Assembly: GCF_014138265.1 (NCBI RefSeq)
Contig: NZ_JACGXL010000004.1
Span: 310,001-374,000, forward strand
From: Dokdonella fugitiva
GTDB lineage: Bacteria; Pseudomonadota; Gammaproteobacteria; Xanthomonadales; Rhodanobacteraceae
Direction: 5' to 3'
Length of the DNA stretch: 64,000 bases
A program made the position numbers and the translations under genes. The notes beneath the pieces are model-generated. The model worked only from the letters and a program-made list of their open reading frames with translations, was not told where the DNA came from and ran no database searches. This document shows, one piece after another, positions 8,289-17,695 of the stretch. Positions within the stretch are counted from its first letter, which is position 1, and each line of letters opens with the position of its first letter.

Positions 8289-8304
8289 GGACGTTTGGAC
8301 GTCC
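8289..8304. promoter_or_regulatory. Perfect 16-bp dyad GGACGT-N4-ACGTCC in the cysJ leader
   Basis: GGACGTTTGGACGTCC has perfect 6-bp arms and lies just downstream of the -10-like box at 8270-8277. As two tandem octamers (GGACGTTT, GGACGTCC) it matches 12 of 16 positions of a double MetJ box (AGACGTCT twice). A similar site precedes the TonB receptor and a weaker one lies between cysB and cysG. A bound repressor here would block initiation of cysJ. Confidence 0.55.
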
Positions 8305-8310
8305 AGATGG

Positions 8311-10137
8311 ATGGATGCCGTGTCCGCCGTGCCGCCGCTGCCGATCGTTCCCTTGCCCGAGGAGAAGTCCGCCGAGGCGCTGCGCCTGCTCGAAGGCCTC
8401 GATGCCCCCGCGCTCTGGTGGTTGTCGGGCTATGCCGCGGCGCTCGCGCGCCACCACGGTGGCGCGACGCCGCGGCCCGCCGCTTCGCCCGCGCGCGAAG
8501 CCGTCGCGCAGGAACGCCTGACGATCGTCTACGGCAGCCAGACCGGCAACGCGAAGCGGCTCGCCGAGCAGCTCGCGCGCGACGCCGAGGCCGCCGGCCT
8601 CGCGGTGCGGCTCGTCCGCGCCGGCGCGTATCCGCAGCGCGAACTCAAAGCCGAACGCCTGCTCGTCGTCGTGATCAGCACGCAGGGCGACGGCGATCCG
8701 CCCGACGACGCGCGCGGCTTGGTCGAGTTCCTCGCCGGCAAGCGTGCGCCGCAGCTCGCCGACCTGCGCTACGCCGTGCTCGCGCTCGGCGATTCGAGCT
8801 ACCCGCAGTTCTGCGCGATCGGCCGCCGCGTCGACGCGCGCCTCGCCGAGCTCGGGGCGGTGCGCCTGCTCGACACGGGCGAGGCCGACGTCGACATCGA
8901 GACCGTTGCCGCGCCATGGCTCGCGCGCACGCTCGAACTCGCTCGCGAAGCGCTCAAGCCCGTCGCCGCGCGCAGCGCGACCGTCACGCCGCTGCGCACG
9001 GCGGCTCCCCTTGCCCCCGCCAGCGAATGGACGCGGGCGCGGCCGTTCGCGGCCGCGCTGCTGGCGAACCAACGCATCGTCGCGCGCGACGGCGCGCGCG
9101 ACGTCCGCCACGTCGAACTGTCGCTCGCCGATTCCGGCCTCGCCTACGAACCCGGCGACGCCCTCGGCGTGTGGCCGATCAATCCGCCCGCGCTGGTCGC
9201 CGCCGTGCTCGAGGCGACCGGACTCGATGGCGACGCACCCGTGCGCCACGACGGGCGCAGCCTGGGATTGCGCGACTGGCTCGCACGCGAGCGCGAGCTC
9301 ACGCGCCTTGCGCGCCCGTTCGTCGCGCTGCACGCGGCGCGCGCACGCAGCGACGATCTCAACCGCCTGCTCGCGCCGGACCGGCGCGAGGCGCTCGCCG
9401 CGCTGCTCGCGAGCCGCCAGCCGATCGACCTGCTGCGCGAGTACCCGGCCGCATGGGATGCCGAGGAGTTCGTCGCCGCGTTGCGTCCGCTCGCGCCGCG
9501 GCTTTACTCGATCGCGTCGAGCCGCAAGGCGGTCGGCGACGAAGCGCACCTCACGGTCGGCGTGGTCGACTACGAGGCGTTCGGTGCGCGCCATGTCGGC
9601 GCCGCCTCGCAGTTCCTCGCGCGGGCGGACGACGACGCGCGCGTGCCTGTCTACGTCGAACCGAACGAGCGTTTCCGCCTCCCCGCGGACGCCTCGCGCG
9701 ACGTCGTCATGATCGGCCCCGGTACCGGCATCGCGCCGTTCCGCGGCTTCGTGCAGGAGCGCCGCGAGACCGGCGCCGCCGGTCGCAACTGGCTGCTGTT
9801 CGGCAACCGCCATTTCCACAGCGAATTCCTCTACCAGACCGAATGGCAGGACGCGCTGCGCGACGGCAGCCTGCATCGCCTCGACCTCGCCTGGTCGCGC
9901 GACGGCGCTCGCAGCTACGTGCAGGACCGCCTGCGCGAACACGGCCGCGAGCTCCACGCATGGCTCGACGGCGGCGCGCACCTGTACGTATGCGGCGACG
10001 CGACGCGCATGGCCAGGGACGTGCACGCGGCGCTGCTCGACGCGTTCGTCGCGCACGGCGGGCTCGAGCGCGAGCGCGCCGAGGAACGCCTGCTTCAGCT
10101 CGCCGAGGAGGGCCGCTATGCGCGTGATGTGTACTAG
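8311..10137 (+). CDS. cysJ: Sulfite reductase (NADPH) flavoprotein alpha subunit
   Basis: Passes electrons from NADPH through FAD and FMN to CysI for reduction of sulfite to sulfide. The protein is 608 aa from ATG 8311 (E. coli CysJ is 599). Order: N-terminal WWLSGYAAALA region, flavodoxin domain (LTIVYGSQTGNAKRLAEQL, STQGDGDPPDD, ALGDSSYPQFC), FAD domain (RLYSIASS), NADPH domain (IGPGTGIAPFRGFVQER) and the terminal RYARDVY. ATG 8311 is chosen over ATG 8287 because the distance to the WWLSGY region then matches E. coli CysJ closely, and because 8287 lies inside the operator-like dyad. It is first in cysJ-cysI-cysH. Confidence 0.95.
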   Translation: MDAVSAVPPLPIVPLPEEKSAEALRLLEGLDAPALWWLSGYAAALARHHGGATPRPAASPAREAVAQERLTIVYGSQTGNAKRLAEQLARDAEAAGLAVRLVRAGAYPQRELKAERLLVVVISTQGDGDPPDDARGLVEFLAGKRAPQLADLRYAVLALGDSSYPQFCAIGRRVDARLAELGAVRLLDTGEADVDIETVAAPWLARTLELAREALKPVAARSATVTPLRTAAPLAPASEWTRARPFAAALLANQRIVARDGARDVRHVELSLADSGLAYEPGDALGVWPINPPALVAAVLEATGLDGDAPVRHDGRSLGLRDWLARERELTRLARPFVALHAARARSDDLNRLLAPDRREALAALLASRQPIDLLREYPAAWDAEEFVAALRPLAPRLYSIASSRKAVGDEAHLTVGVVDYEAFGARHVGAASQFLARADDDARVPVYVEPNERFRLPADASRDVVMIGPGTGIAPFRGFVQERRETGAAGRNWLLFGNRHFHSEFLYQTEWQDALRDGSLHRLDLAWSRDGARSYVQDRLREHGRELHAWLDGGAHLYVCGDATRMARDVHAALLDAFVAHGGLERERAEERLLQLAEEGRYARDVY

Positions 10138-10159
10138 GGAAGGCCTCGGCATGGGGGAA

Positions 10160-10181
10160 TCGCGGCTGAAGCCGCTCCCAC
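10160..10181. repeat. REP-like palindromic element (single copy)
   Basis: TCGCGGCTGAAGCCGCTCCC followed by AC contains a small hairpin (GCGGC / GCCGC) and the GTGGGAG head in reverse complement, the build of REP elements in pseudomonads and xanthomonads. Two related arms form the inverted pair at 45425-45505. It lies 22 bp after the cysJ stop. The rest of the 188-bp cysJ-cysI gap shows no clear promoter or gene. Confidence 0.6.
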
Positions 10182-10325
10182 GGGATCGAGGCTTCGCGCG
10201 AGCGGCGTCAGTCGCGATGGCGGTTGTTTCGACGGCCCTTCCATGCGCCTGTCGACCGATGCCGCCCTGAAGTCCGGAGCGGCCGTCCGTGGCCGCGCGT
10301 TTGAACGAGAGCAGTCCCCAATCCC

Positions 10326-12062
10326 ATGTCCACCGCACTTTCCGAACTCGAACGCATCAAGGCCGACAGCCGCCACCTGCGCGGCACGCTCGCCGCGAGC
10401 CTCGCCGATCCCGTGACCGGCGCGATCGGCGAAGCCGACAACAAGCTGCTGAAGTTCCACGGCAGCTACCAGCAGGACGATCGCGACCTGCGCGACGAGC
10501 GCCGCCTGCAGAAGCTCGAACCCGCCTACGCGTTCATGATCCGTGCGCGCCTGCCCGGCGGGGTGGTCACGCCCGCGCAATGGCTCGCGTTCGACGCGAT
10601 CGCGCGCGACCATGCGAACGGGACCCTGCGCATCACGACGCGGCAGACGTTCCAGTGGCACGGCGTGATCAAGCGCGACCTCAAGGCGACGATCGCCGCG
10701 ATCAACGCGAGCCTCGTCGACACGATCGCCGCATGCGGCGACGTCAACCGCACCGTGGTCGCCTCCGCCAACCCGGTCGAGTCGTCCGCGCACGCCGACG
10801 CGTACGCGTGGGCGAAGCGCCTGTCCGAGCACCTGCTGCCGAAGACGCGCGCCTACCACGAGATCTGGCTCGACGAAACGCCGCTCGGCGCCGAGGGCGC
10901 GCACGAACTCGCGCGCGTCGCCGGCGGCGACGAGGTCGAGCCGCTGTACGGCGCGACCTACCTGCCGCGCAAGTTCAAGATCGGCATCGCGGTGCCACCG
11001 ACGAACGACGTCGACGTGTTCGCGCAGGACCTCGGCTTCATCGCGATCATCGAGGACGGCGCGCTCGCCGGCTTCGACGTCGCGATCGGCGGTGGCATGG
11101 GCGCGACGCACGGCGACCCTTCGACCTATCCGCGCCTCGGCGACGTGGTCGGCTTCGTCCCGCCCGAGCGCGTGCTCGACGTCGCCGAGCACGTGATCGG
11201 CGTGCAGCGCGACTGGGGCAATCGCCGCGAGCGCAAGCATGCGCGCCTCAAGTACACGATCGACCACCACGGCCTCGGCGCGTTCGTCGCCGAGCTCGAG
11301 CGGCGCCTCGGCTTCGCGCTCGAGCCCGCGCGCGAATTCCGCTTCGAGCACAACGGCGACCGCTACGGCTGGATCGAAGGCGGCGACGGTCGCTCCCACC
11401 TCACCCTGCAGGTCGAAGCCGGTCGCATCGCCGATCGCGACGGCCAGGCGTGGCTGAGCGGGCTGCGCGAGATCGCGCGCGCGCATGCCGGAACGGAGTC
11501 GAAGGTCGAATTCCGCCTCACCTGCAACCAGAACCTCGTCGTCGCGAACGTCGATGAGGCGCAGCGCGCGACGATCGACGCGCTCGTCGCACGCCACGGC
11601 CTCGACGGCTGGCGTCGCGGCAGCGCGATCCGCCGCCATGCGGTCGCCTGCGTCGCGCTGCCGACCTGCGGCCTCGCGATGGCGGAGGCGGAGCGCTACC
11701 TGCCCGACCTGCTCGCGAAGATCGAGCGTCGCCTCGACGCGCACGACCTCGCCGACGCCCCGATCCTGTTGCGCGTTTCCGGTTGCCCGAACGGCTGTTC
11801 GCGGCCGTACCTCGGCGAGATCGCCCTGGTCGGTCGCGCGCCGGGTCGCTACGACCTGCGCCTCGGCGCCGACTTCGCCGGGCGCCGTCTCAACCGCGTG
11901 TTCCGCGAGAACATCGCCGAAACCGAGATCCTCGACGCGCTCGACCTGCTGTTCGCGCGCTACGCCGGCGACCGCGCGCACGGCGAAGGCTTCGGCGACT
12001 TCCTGCTGCGCGCCGGCGTCGTCGCACCGGCGACGCGTATCGCTGCCGAGGTGACCGCATGA
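10326..12062 (+). CDS. cysI: Sulfite reductase (NADPH) hemoprotein beta subunit
   Basis: Six-electron reduction of sulfite to sulfide at a coupled 4Fe-4S/siroheme centre. The protein is 578 aa (E. coli CysI is 570). The duplicated ferredoxin-like half begins [19 protein letters not shown], and [16 protein letters not shown] is the typical siroheme-binding stretch. The four cluster ligands are visible as CVALPTC (C-x5-C) and [10 protein letters not shown] (C-x3-C). The start ATG follows a 188-bp gap containing a REP element. The stop overlaps cysH as ATGA, so CysI and CysH are translationally coupled. Confidence 0.97.
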   Translation: MSTALSELERIKADSRHLRGTLAASLADPVTGAIGEADNKLLKFHGSYQQDDRDLRDERRLQKLEPAYAFMIRARLPGGVVTPAQWLAFDAIARDHANGTLRITTRQTFQWHGVIKRDLKATIAAINASLVDTIAACGDVNRTVVASANPVESSAHADAYAWAKRLSEHLLPKTRAYHEIWLDETPLGAEGAHELARVAGGDEVEPLYGATYLPRKFKIGIAVPPTNDVDVFAQDLGFIAIIEDGALAGFDVAIGGGMGATHGDPSTYPRLGDVVGFVPPERVLDVAEHVIGVQRDWGNRRERKHARLKYTIDHHGLGAFVAELERRLGFALEPAREFRFEHNGDRYGWIEGGDGRSHLTLQVEAGRIADRDGQAWLSGLREIARAHAGTESKVEFRLTCNQNLVVANVDEAQRATIDALVARHGLDGWRRGSAIRRHAVACVALPTCGLAMAEAERYLPDLLAKIERRLDAHDLADAPILLRVSGCPNGCSRPYLGEIALVGRAPGRYDLRLGADFAGRRLNRVFRENIAETEILDALDLLFARYAGDRAHGEGFGDFLLRAGVVAPATRIAAEVTA

Positions 12063-12781
12063 TCCCGCCCGACATCGTCAGCGCCGCCGAGGACGCGCGC
12101 GCGCTGGCCGACCTCAACCGCTGGCTCTCGCAGCAGGACGCCGACGCTCGCGTCGACTGGATGCTCGACACCCTGCCCGGCGCGCACGTGCTCTCGTCGA
12201 GCTTCGGCGCGCAGGCGGCGGCGAGCCTGCACCTCGTCACGAGCCGGCGGCGCGACGTGCCGGTCATCCTCATCGACACCGGCTACCTGTTCGCGGAAAC
12301 CTACCGCTTCGCCGACACGCTGACCCAGCGCCTCGGCCTCAACCTCAAGGTGTACCGCCCGCAAATCGGCATCGCCTGGATGGAAGCGCGCCATGGCCGG
12401 CTGTGGGAACAGGGCCTCGACGGCATCGAGCGCTACAACCGCCTGCGCAAGGTCGAGCCGATGCAACGCGCGCTCGACGAGCTCGGCGCGCGCACCTGGT
12501 TCGCCGGCCTGCGCCGCGCGCAGTCGGCGAGCCGCGCGGGCACGAACTTCGTCGAACTGCGCAACGGCCGCTGGAAGGCGCATCCGATCGCCGACTGGAG
12601 CGACCGCGACGTCGGCCGCTACCTCGCGCGACACGAGCTGCCGTACCATCCGCTGTGGGACGAGGGCTACGTGTCGATCGGCGACGTGCACACGACGCAC
12701 CGCTGGGAGCCGGGCATGAGCGCCGACGACACGCGCTTCTTCGGCCTCAAGCGCGAATGCGGGCTGCACCTCGAGGTGTGA
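12059..12781 (+). CDS. cysH: Phosphoadenosine phosphosulfate (PAPS) reductase
   Basis: Thioredoxin- or glutaredoxin-dependent reduction of PAPS to sulfite and PAP. The protein is 240 aa (E. coli CysH is 244). Visible: [17 protein letters not shown] (adenylyl-sulfate P-loop), [34 protein letters not shown] (Arg-rich PAPS contact) and the terminal [10 protein letters not shown] carrying the single catalytic Cys. The paired CC motifs of the iron-sulfur APS reductases are absent, so this is the PAPS-specific type. Its ATG overlaps the cysI stop by 4 bp. Sulfate activation genes (cysDN, cysC) are not in the window. Confidence 0.96.
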   Translation: MIPPDIVSAAEDARALADLNRWLSQQDADARVDWMLDTLPGAHVLSSSFGAQAAASLHLVTSRRRDVPVILIDTGYLFAETYRFADTLTQRLGLNLKVYRPQIGIAWMEARHGRLWEQGLDGIERYNRLRKVEPMQRALDELGARTWFAGLRRAQSASRAGTNFVELRNGRWKAHPIADWSDRDVGRYLARHELPYHPLWDEGYVSIGDVHTTHRWEPGMSADDTRFFGLKRECGLHLEV

Positions 12782-12802
12782 GGCGCAGCCGCGCGCTGCG
12801 CG

Positions 12803-13744
12803 TCATTGCAGCGGCAGGGTCGAACTCGGTGCACCGTCGCTGGTGTTGCCGCTGTTTCGGTTGTTGCCGAACGACAGCACGCGGCCGCCCTTCGCCGGCT
12901 TGACGCCGATCGCGTTGCCGGTGGTCGTGCTGCCGGACAGGCGCACCGTGCTGCCGGCGCCGTACGCGAACACGCCGCTCGCGACGTTGTGCGCCGCGAG
13001 CACGCCGTCGAGCACGAGCGACACGGGCTGCACTTCCTCGTACGCGGAGAAGCCGTTGCCGCCGTTCTCGCTCGCCACGCTGTCGCGCACCGCGACCGCG
13101 GACGCGCCGGAGACGAGCAGGCCGTCGGCGTTGTTGGCGACGAGCTGCACGCGCTCGAGCGTCGCGTTCACGCTGGCGTTGCCGCCGGGCTGGATCGCGA
13201 TGCCCGCGCCGCCCGCGACCGCGTCGCCGCAGCCGCGCACGAGCGTGTCGCGCACGACCACGCTGACCGGATTCGTCGACGGCGCCACGCTGATGCCGCT
13301 GCCGCGGAAGTTGTCGATCTCGCCGTTCTCGACGATCAACGTGCCGCCGCCGAGGAAACGCACGCCGGACGCCGAACCGGAGCCGCTCGCGTCGACGAAC
13401 TTGAGGCCGCGCAGCGTTACGACGTCGGTAGGCGCGGCGTTGACGACGACGCCGTTGGTGCCCGACGTGAGGATGCTGGCGACGACGCCGTCGGCTTCGA
13501 TCGTGATCGACTTGGTGATCGTCACCGCGCCGTAGCCGGCCGGATCGAGCGCGTTGATGACGCCTTTCGCGGCGGTCTTGCTGATCGCGCCCGCGAAGGT
13601 CTTGCACGGCGCCGTGCGGCTGCACGGATTGGCGTCGTCACCGACGCCGGAAACCCAGGTACGGGTGGCCTGGGCGTGGGCGGCACCGGCCGCGAACATT
13701 GCAACGAGAAACGACGCCGCGAAGCGGCGGACGAAGGCATGCAT
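12803..13744 (-). CDS. Exported right-handed parallel beta-helix protein
   Basis: Secreted protein of 313 aa with a signal peptide (basic start MHAFVRRFAAS, hydrophobic core, cleavage near AAHAQA). The mature start RTWVSGVGDDANPCSRTAPC followed by KTFAGAI is a module common on bacterial exported beta-helix proteins. The rest is short Val/Gly/Asn-rich strands of pectate-lyase-like repeats (for example NGVVVNAAPTDVVTLRGLKF). It ends STLPLQ and lacks the FADGF tag of the other exported proteins here. No catalytic signature was seen; a structural or adhesive role is possible. It sits between cysH and cysB with no evident link to sulfur metabolism. Confidence 0.82.
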   Translation of the reverse strand: MHAFVRRFAASFLVAMFAAGAAHAQATRTWVSGVGDDANPCSRTAPCKTFAGAISKTAAKGVINALDPAGYGAVTITKSITIEADGVVASILTSGTNGVVVNAAPTDVVTLRGLKFVDASGSGSASGVRFLGGGTLIVENGEIDNFRGSGISVAPSTNPVSVVVRDTLVRGCGDAVAGGAGIAIQPGGNASVNATLERVQLVANNADGLLVSGASAVAVRDSVASENGGNGFSAYEEVQPVSLVLDGVLAAHNVASGVFAYGAGSTVRLSGSTTTGNAIGVKPAKGGRVLSFGNNRNSGNTSDGAPSSTLPLQ

Positions 13745-13771
13745 GGTGGTGTCCCCCTGAAAGACCGCGCG

Positions 13772-13779
13772 AGCGTAGC
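13772..13779 (-). promoter_or_regulatory. -10-like GCTACGCT box for the beta-helix gene
   Basis: On the minus strand GCTACGCT, the recurrent GCTAnnnT form, lies 27 nt before the ATG at 13744. No matching -35 is obvious. Confidence 0.4.
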
Positions 13780-13800
13780 ATCACGCCCGCGGCCGTCCCA

Positions 13801-13828
13801 TCCGTGCCGCTACGTATCGCGGCACGGA
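13801..13828. terminator. Perfect 10-bp hairpin downstream of cysB
   Basis: TCCGTGCCGC and GCGGCACGGA are exact reverse complements separated by an 8-nt loop that itself contains the palindrome TACGTA. It lies 8 bp after the cysB stop and upstream of the beta-helix gene's promoter. There is no T-tract, so it may be a pause or RNA-stability hairpin rather than a factor-independent terminator. Confidence 0.5.
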
Positions 13829-13835
13829 CGGCGGC

Positions 13836-14825
13836 TCAGGCGGCGAGGCGCGCGGGGTCGAGCTCGCGCCAGCGCGGCGGCTCCGGCCATTCGTCGACCG
13901 CGATGCCATGGTCGAATGCGCGACGCACGTCGCGGCGATCGAGGTGCGGTGCGAAGCGCGCGATGAACTCGAGCGCGTACTCGCGCAGCACGCGGTCGCG
14001 GCGCAGCACGATCCAGGTCGTGCAGGTCGGCAGAAGCCCCTCGATCTCGAGGCCGACGACGTCGCGGTCGGCCGGATCGAGCGCCATCTCGGCGAGCACG
14101 CCGACGCCGAGGCCGGCACCGACGTAGGTGCGGATGAGGTCGGCGTCGCGCGCGGTGAACGCGAGGCGCAGCGGCAACCCGGCATGCTCGAACGCGCGGC
14201 GCAGCGAGGATTCGGCCTTGAGCGAGGATTCGTAGCTGACCAGAGGATGTTCGGCGAGGTCGGCCAGCGTAGGCGCGCGACCGAGCCTGGCGAGCGCGTG
14301 CGCGCGCGGCACGAGCACGACTCGGTCCCAGCGGTAGACCGGCAGCGCGAGGCCTGCCGGCGGTGGCGCGCCTGCAGTCGACACGACCGCGAGATCGGTC
14401 TGCCCGCGCTCGAGCAGCTCGAGGATCTCGGCATCGCCGCCCGGCTGCAGGTGCACGCCGACCTCGGGATAGCGACGGCGCAGCGCGGCGATCGCCGGCG
14501 GCAGCGCGTAGCGGGCCTGGGTGTGGGTGGTCGCGATGCGCAGTTCGCCCTGCGCCTCGTTGCGCAGGTTGGCGGCGAGCGCGCGGATGTTCGCGGCTTC
14601 GGACTGGATGATGCGGGCGCGTTCGATCACCTGCGCGCCGGCGGCGGTGATCGCTTCGAGGCTCTTGCCCCGGCGCGTGAAGAGGGAGAAGCCGAGCTCT
14701 TCCTCGAGTTGCTTGAGCTGCTTGCTGAGGCCGGGCTGCGTCGCGTGGACGCGTTCGGCGGCGAGCGTGATGTTGAGGCCGGAATCGGCGATGGCGATGA
14801 GGTAACGGAGCTGGGTCAGCGTCAT
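13836..14825 (-). CDS. cysB: CysB-like LysR-family regulator of sulfur assimilation
   Basis: LysR regulator of 329 aa (E. coli CysB is 324). The winged helix at 1-60 (MTLTQLRYLIAIADSGLNIT, AAERVHATQPGLSKQLKQLE) matches CysB/Cbl closely in its QLRYL start and TQPGLSKQ recognition helix. The rest is the two-lobed effector domain (ELRIATTHTQARYALPPAI), where CysB members sense N-acetylserine or sulfur status. ATG 14825 is used because an upstream extension would add 49 residues of non-LysR sequence. It is divergent from cysG, the usual layout for a regulator acting on its neighbour. Confidence 0.92.
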   Translation of the reverse strand: MTLTQLRYLIAIADSGLNITLAAERVHATQPGLSKQLKQLEEELGFSLFTRRGKSLEAITAAGAQVIERARIIQSEAANIRALAANLRNEAQGELRIATTHTQARYALPPAIAALRRRYPEVGVHLQPGGDAEILELLERGQTDLAVVSTAGAPPPAGLALPVYRWDRVVLVPRAHALARLGRAPTLADLAEHPLVSYESSLKAESSLRRAFEHAGLPLRLAFTARDADLIRTYVGAGLGVGVLAEMALDPADRDVVGLEIEGLLPTCTTWIVLRRDRVLREYALEFIARFAPHLDRRDVRRAFDHGIAVDEWPEPPRWRELDPARLAA

Positions 14826-14998
14826 GTCGGTGAGTCCACGGGCGGTCTGTGTCGGCGGTTGGTCGAATCGATGATCGTGGTCGGGCAACACATCGCTTTG
14901 CACATCGGGACTTTGGACGCCGGGAATTTCATGATCTGCTCCTGGGGACTCGGGTTCGCCGCGCGCGGGCACGGATTGTCCAGCCTACCGGAGCATTG

Positions 14999-15020
14999 TT
15001 TGGAAGTCTATCCGTCCAAA
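14999..15020. promoter_or_regulatory. Dyad TTTGGA-N10-TCCAAA, weak copy of the cysJ/TonB operator
   Basis: Perfect 6-bp arms separated by 10 bp. Inside, the minus strand reads GGACGGATAGACTTCC (15002-15017), which matches the TonB-receptor site GGACGTATAGACGTCT at 13 of 16 positions. It covers the expected -35 region of cysB. It may be a CysB (LysR-type) site, or a weak member of the RGACGT-N4-ACGTCY set. Confidence 0.45.
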
Positions 15021-15120
15021 ATGTGCCCTGCGTCACGCCCACCCCGGCGCGCGGACCGACATGACGGCGCGGCATAAGCGCCGGCGCGGCGATCATTTCC
15101 GCGCCGCGGCCGGCCGCCGC

Positions 15121-15126
15121 TAGCCT
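15121..15126 (+). promoter_or_regulatory. -10-like TAGCCT box for cysG
   Basis: CGCTAGCCT carries the GCTAnnnT box, with TAGCCT ending 26 nt before the cysG ATG at 15153. No good -35 is visible. Confidence 0.4.
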
Positions 15127-15152
15127 GTCCTGCCCCGTCCGCGTCCGCCGCC

Positions 15153-16613
15153 ATGCCGCTGTATCCGCTGTTCGCCGACCTCCGCCAGCGCGCCGTCCTC
15201 GTCATCGGTGGGGGCGCCGTCGCCGCACGCAAAGTCGAAGGGCTGCTGCGCGCGGGCGCAGCCGTCACGGTCGGTGCGCCCGCGCTCGACGCCGGACTCG
15301 CCGCGCTCGCGGCGGAAGGGCGTATCCGCCACCGCGCGGGCCGGTATGTCGACGAATGGCTCGATGACGGCGGGATCCGTGACGGCGGCAGCAGCGCCGG
15401 TCGTTGCTGGCTCGTCGTCGTCGCGACGGACGACGCCACGCTCAACCGTCGCGTCGCCGCCGCGGCCGAACGGCGCCGCATGTTCACCAACGTCGTCGAC
15501 GACGCGGAGCTGTCGAGCTTCCACGTACCTGCCGTGGTCGATCGCGCGCCGCTGCAGATCGCGATCTCCTCGGGTGGTGCCGCGCCGATGCTCGCGCGCC
15601 TGTTGCGCGAGCGACTCGAGACCGTGCTCGATGCAGCGCTCGGTCCGCTCGCCGCGCTCGCCGCGCGCTTCCGCACGCGCATCCGCGCTCGCCATCCCGA
15701 ACCCGCTGCGCGGCGCCGGTTCTATTCCTCGCTGTTCGCCGGGGCGGTCGTCGACCTGCTGCGCAAGGGCCAGCCTGCGCTCGCCGAAGCCGCGCTCGAC
15801 GCCGCGTTGCGTGCGCCGGCGGCGCCGGCCGCAGGCTCGGTCGTGCTCGTCGGTGCAGGCCCCGGCGATCCCGGCCTGCTCACCTTGAAGGCGTTGCGCG
15901 CGCTCAACGAAGCCGACGTGATCCTGCACGACCGCCTCGTCGGCGCCGGCGTGCTCGCGGTCGCGCGCCGCGACGCGACCCTGGTCGAGGTCGGCAAGAC
16001 CGGCGGTGCGCACTCGACCGCGCAGGACCGCATCCACGCGCTGCTGCTCGAGCACGCGCGCGCAGGCCGTCGCGTCGTGCGCCTCAAGGGTGGCGATCCG
16101 TTCGTGTTCGGCCGCGGCGGCGAGGAACTCGAGTTCCTGCGCGCGCGCGGGATTGCCTACGAGGTCGTGCCCGGCATCACCGCCGCGCTCGCCTGCGCCG
16201 CGTACGCGGGCGTGCCGCTGACCCACCGCGACCACGCGCAGTCGGTGCGCTTCGTCACGGCGCACTGCCGCGATTCGCTCGACACGCTCGACTGGAACGC
16301 GCTCGCGCAGGAACGACAGACGCTCGCGGTGTACATGGGCGTGGCCGGACTCGACACGCTGCGCGAGCGCCTGCTCGCGCACGGGCGCGCCGCGGCGACG
16401 CCGTTCGCGCTGGTCGAGAACGGTTCGCGCGAATCCCAGCGCGTCGTGACCGGCACGCTCGAACAGTTGCCGGAGCTCGCGAACGCGCACAGAGTATGCA
16501 CGCCGGCGCTGCTGATCATCGGCGAGGTCGCCGCACTCGCCGGGTGCCTGCACTGGTACGGCGCACCACCGCTCGGTGGCGTACCGGACCTGTCGCTGCG
16601 GCACGCGGCCTGA
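15153..16613 (+). CDS. cysG: Siroheme synthase (fused dehydrogenase/ferrochelatase and SUMT)
   Basis: Trifunctional enzyme making the siroheme needed by CysI. The protein is 486 aa (E. coli CysG is 457). N-terminal half: [20 protein letters not shown], Rossmann loop [28 protein letters not shown] and [17 protein letters not shown] form the precorrin-2 dehydrogenase/sirohydrochlorin ferrochelatase. C-terminal half from about residue 228: [68 protein letters not shown] and QTLAVYMGV are classic uroporphyrinogen-III methyltransferase blocks. It stands divergent from cysB and directly upstream of cysK. Confidence 0.96.
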   Translation: MPLYPLFADLRQRAVLVIGGGAVAARKVEGLLRAGAAVTVGAPALDAGLAALAAEGRIRHRAGRYVDEWLDDGGIRDGGSSAGRCWLVVVATDDATLNRRVAAAAERRRMFTNVVDDAELSSFHVPAVVDRAPLQIAISSGGAAPMLARLLRERLETVLDAALGPLAALAARFRTRIRARHPEPAARRRFYSSLFAGAVVDLLRKGQPALAEAALDAALRAPAAPAAGSVVLVGAGPGDPGLLTLKALRALNEADVILHDRLVGAGVLAVARRDATLVEVGKTGGAHSTAQDRIHALLLEHARAGRRVVRLKGGDPFVFGRGGEELEFLRARGIAYEVVPGITAALACAAYAGVPLTHRDHAQSVRFVTAHCRDSLDTLDWNALAQERQTLAVYMGVAGLDTLRERLLAHGRAAATPFALVENGSRESQRVVTGTLEQLPELANAHRVCTPALLIIGEVAALAGCLHWYGAPPLGGVPDLSLRHAA

Positions 16614-16678
16614 TGTCAAGCTCGCGGACCTTTCGGCGTTCATAGCCGGACCGCACCGAACCCTGAGGACTCATCCCC

Positions 16679-17635
16679 ATGATCCACGACAGCATCCTCG
16701 ACACCATCGGCCGCACGCCGGTCGTCAAGCTGCACCGCCTCGCGCCCAAGCACGTCGAGCTGTACGTGAAGGTCGAAGCGTTCAATCCCGGCGGCTCGGT
16801 CAAGGACCGCCTCGCGATCGCGATCATCCTCGACGCCGAGCGCAAGGGCCTGCTCAAGCCGGGCGACACGATCGTCGAGGCGACGTCGGGCAACACCGGC
16901 GTCGCGCTCGCGATGGTCGCCGCCGCGCGCGGCTACAAGTTCGTCGCGATCATGACCGAGACGTTCTCGATCGAGCGCCGCAAACTCATGCGCGCGTACG
17001 GCGCGAAAGTGATCCTCACGCCCGCCGCCGAACGCGGCAGCGGCATGGTGCGCAAGGCCGAGGAACTCGCGAAGAAGCACGGCTGGTTCCTCGCGCGGCA
17101 ATTCCAGAACCCGGCCAACCCGGCCTATCACCGCCAGACCACGGCGGCGGAGATCCTGCGCGACTTCGCCGGCCGGCGCCTCGACTATTTCGTGACCGGC
17201 TGGGGCACCGGCGGCACGCTCACCGGCGTCGGCGACGTGCTGCGCGTCGCGCGCCCCGAGGTGAAGATCATAGTGAGCGAGCCCGCAGGCGCAGCCCTGC
17301 TGTCCGGCAACGAATGGAAGCCGCACAAGATCCAGGGCTGGACGCCCGACTTCGTGCCCGAAGTGCTCGACCGTTCCGTCGCGCACGCGATCGAACCCGT
17401 CGACGAGGTCGTCGCGCGCGACACCGCGCGCCGGCTCGCGAGCGAGGAAGGCATCTTCGTCGGCATCTCCTCGGGCGCGACGCTCGCCGCCGCGCTCAAG
17501 GTCGCCGAGTCCGCCGCGCAGGGCTCCGTGCTGCTCGCGATGCTGCCCGACACGGGCGAGCGCTACCTGTCGACGTTCCTGTTCGAGGGCGTCAACGAAG
17601 GATCCGACGAGGACTGGCTCGCCTCGCTCGGCTGA
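16679..17635 (+). CDS. cysK: Cysteine synthase A (O-acetylserine sulfhydrylase)
   Basis: PLP enzyme joining sulfide to O-acetylserine to give cysteine, the last step of the pathway in this window. The protein is 318 aa (E. coli CysK is 323). Visible: NPGGSVKDR with the PLP lysine, VEATSGNTGVALA (substrate loop), GWGTGGTLTGVG (phosphate-binding loop), SGNEWKPHKIQGW, and GISSGATLAAAL. TETFSIERRKL replaces the more usual PETMSIERR, a mild variation. CysM is the alternative, but the PHKIQG and FVPEVL blocks favour CysK. It lies 65 bp after cysG, probably in the same transcript. Confidence 0.94.
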   Translation: MIHDSILDTIGRTPVVKLHRLAPKHVELYVKVEAFNPGGSVKDRLAIAIILDAERKGLLKPGDTIVEATSGNTGVALAMVAAARGYKFVAIMTETFSIERRKLMRAYGAKVILTPAAERGSGMVRKAEELAKKHGWFLARQFQNPANPAYHRQTTAAEILRDFAGRRLDYFVTGWGTGGTLTGVGDVLRVARPEVKIIVSEPAGAALLSGNEWKPHKIQGWTPDFVPEVLDRSVAHAIEPVDEVVARDTARRLASEEGIFVGISSGATLAAALKVAESAAQGSVLLAMLPDTGERYLSTFLFEGVNEGSDEDWLASLG

Positions 17636-17695
17636 AGAACGCGGCACCGCGGTCGCGCCCAGGGCGGTGCACTCCTGCCGCCGCGATCTCCGGCG

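Larger units (their letters stand above)
14826..15152. promoter_or_regulatory. Divergent cysB/cysG regulatory region
   Basis: This 327-bp stretch has no gene I can support. It holds a -10-like box for cysB (TAGGCT on the minus strand, RC of 14982-14987), the dyad TTTGGA-N10-TCCAAA at 14999-15020 placed where the cysB -35 would be, and a -10-like box for cysG (TAGCCT, 15121-15126). The layout suits autoregulation of cysB and control of cysG from one region. Confidence 0.5.

Noticed and set aside
8287-10137. cysJ start at ATG 8287
   Set aside because: It would place eight extra codons over the perfect operator-like dyad, and the N-terminus then becomes longer than E. coli CysJ; ATG 8311 fits better. 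Not strictly excluded.
16626-16641. A further copy of the cysJ-type dyad before cysK (GGACCTTTCGGCGTTC)
   Set aside because: It matches the cysJ site at 12 of 16 positions but its own dyad symmetry is poor, so it may be chance; a matrix search is needed before calling it.
17644-17675. A hairpin (GCACCGC / GCGGTGC) between cysK and the kinase gene as a terminator
   Set aside because: Only a 7-bp stem with a long loop and no T-tract; too weak to support.
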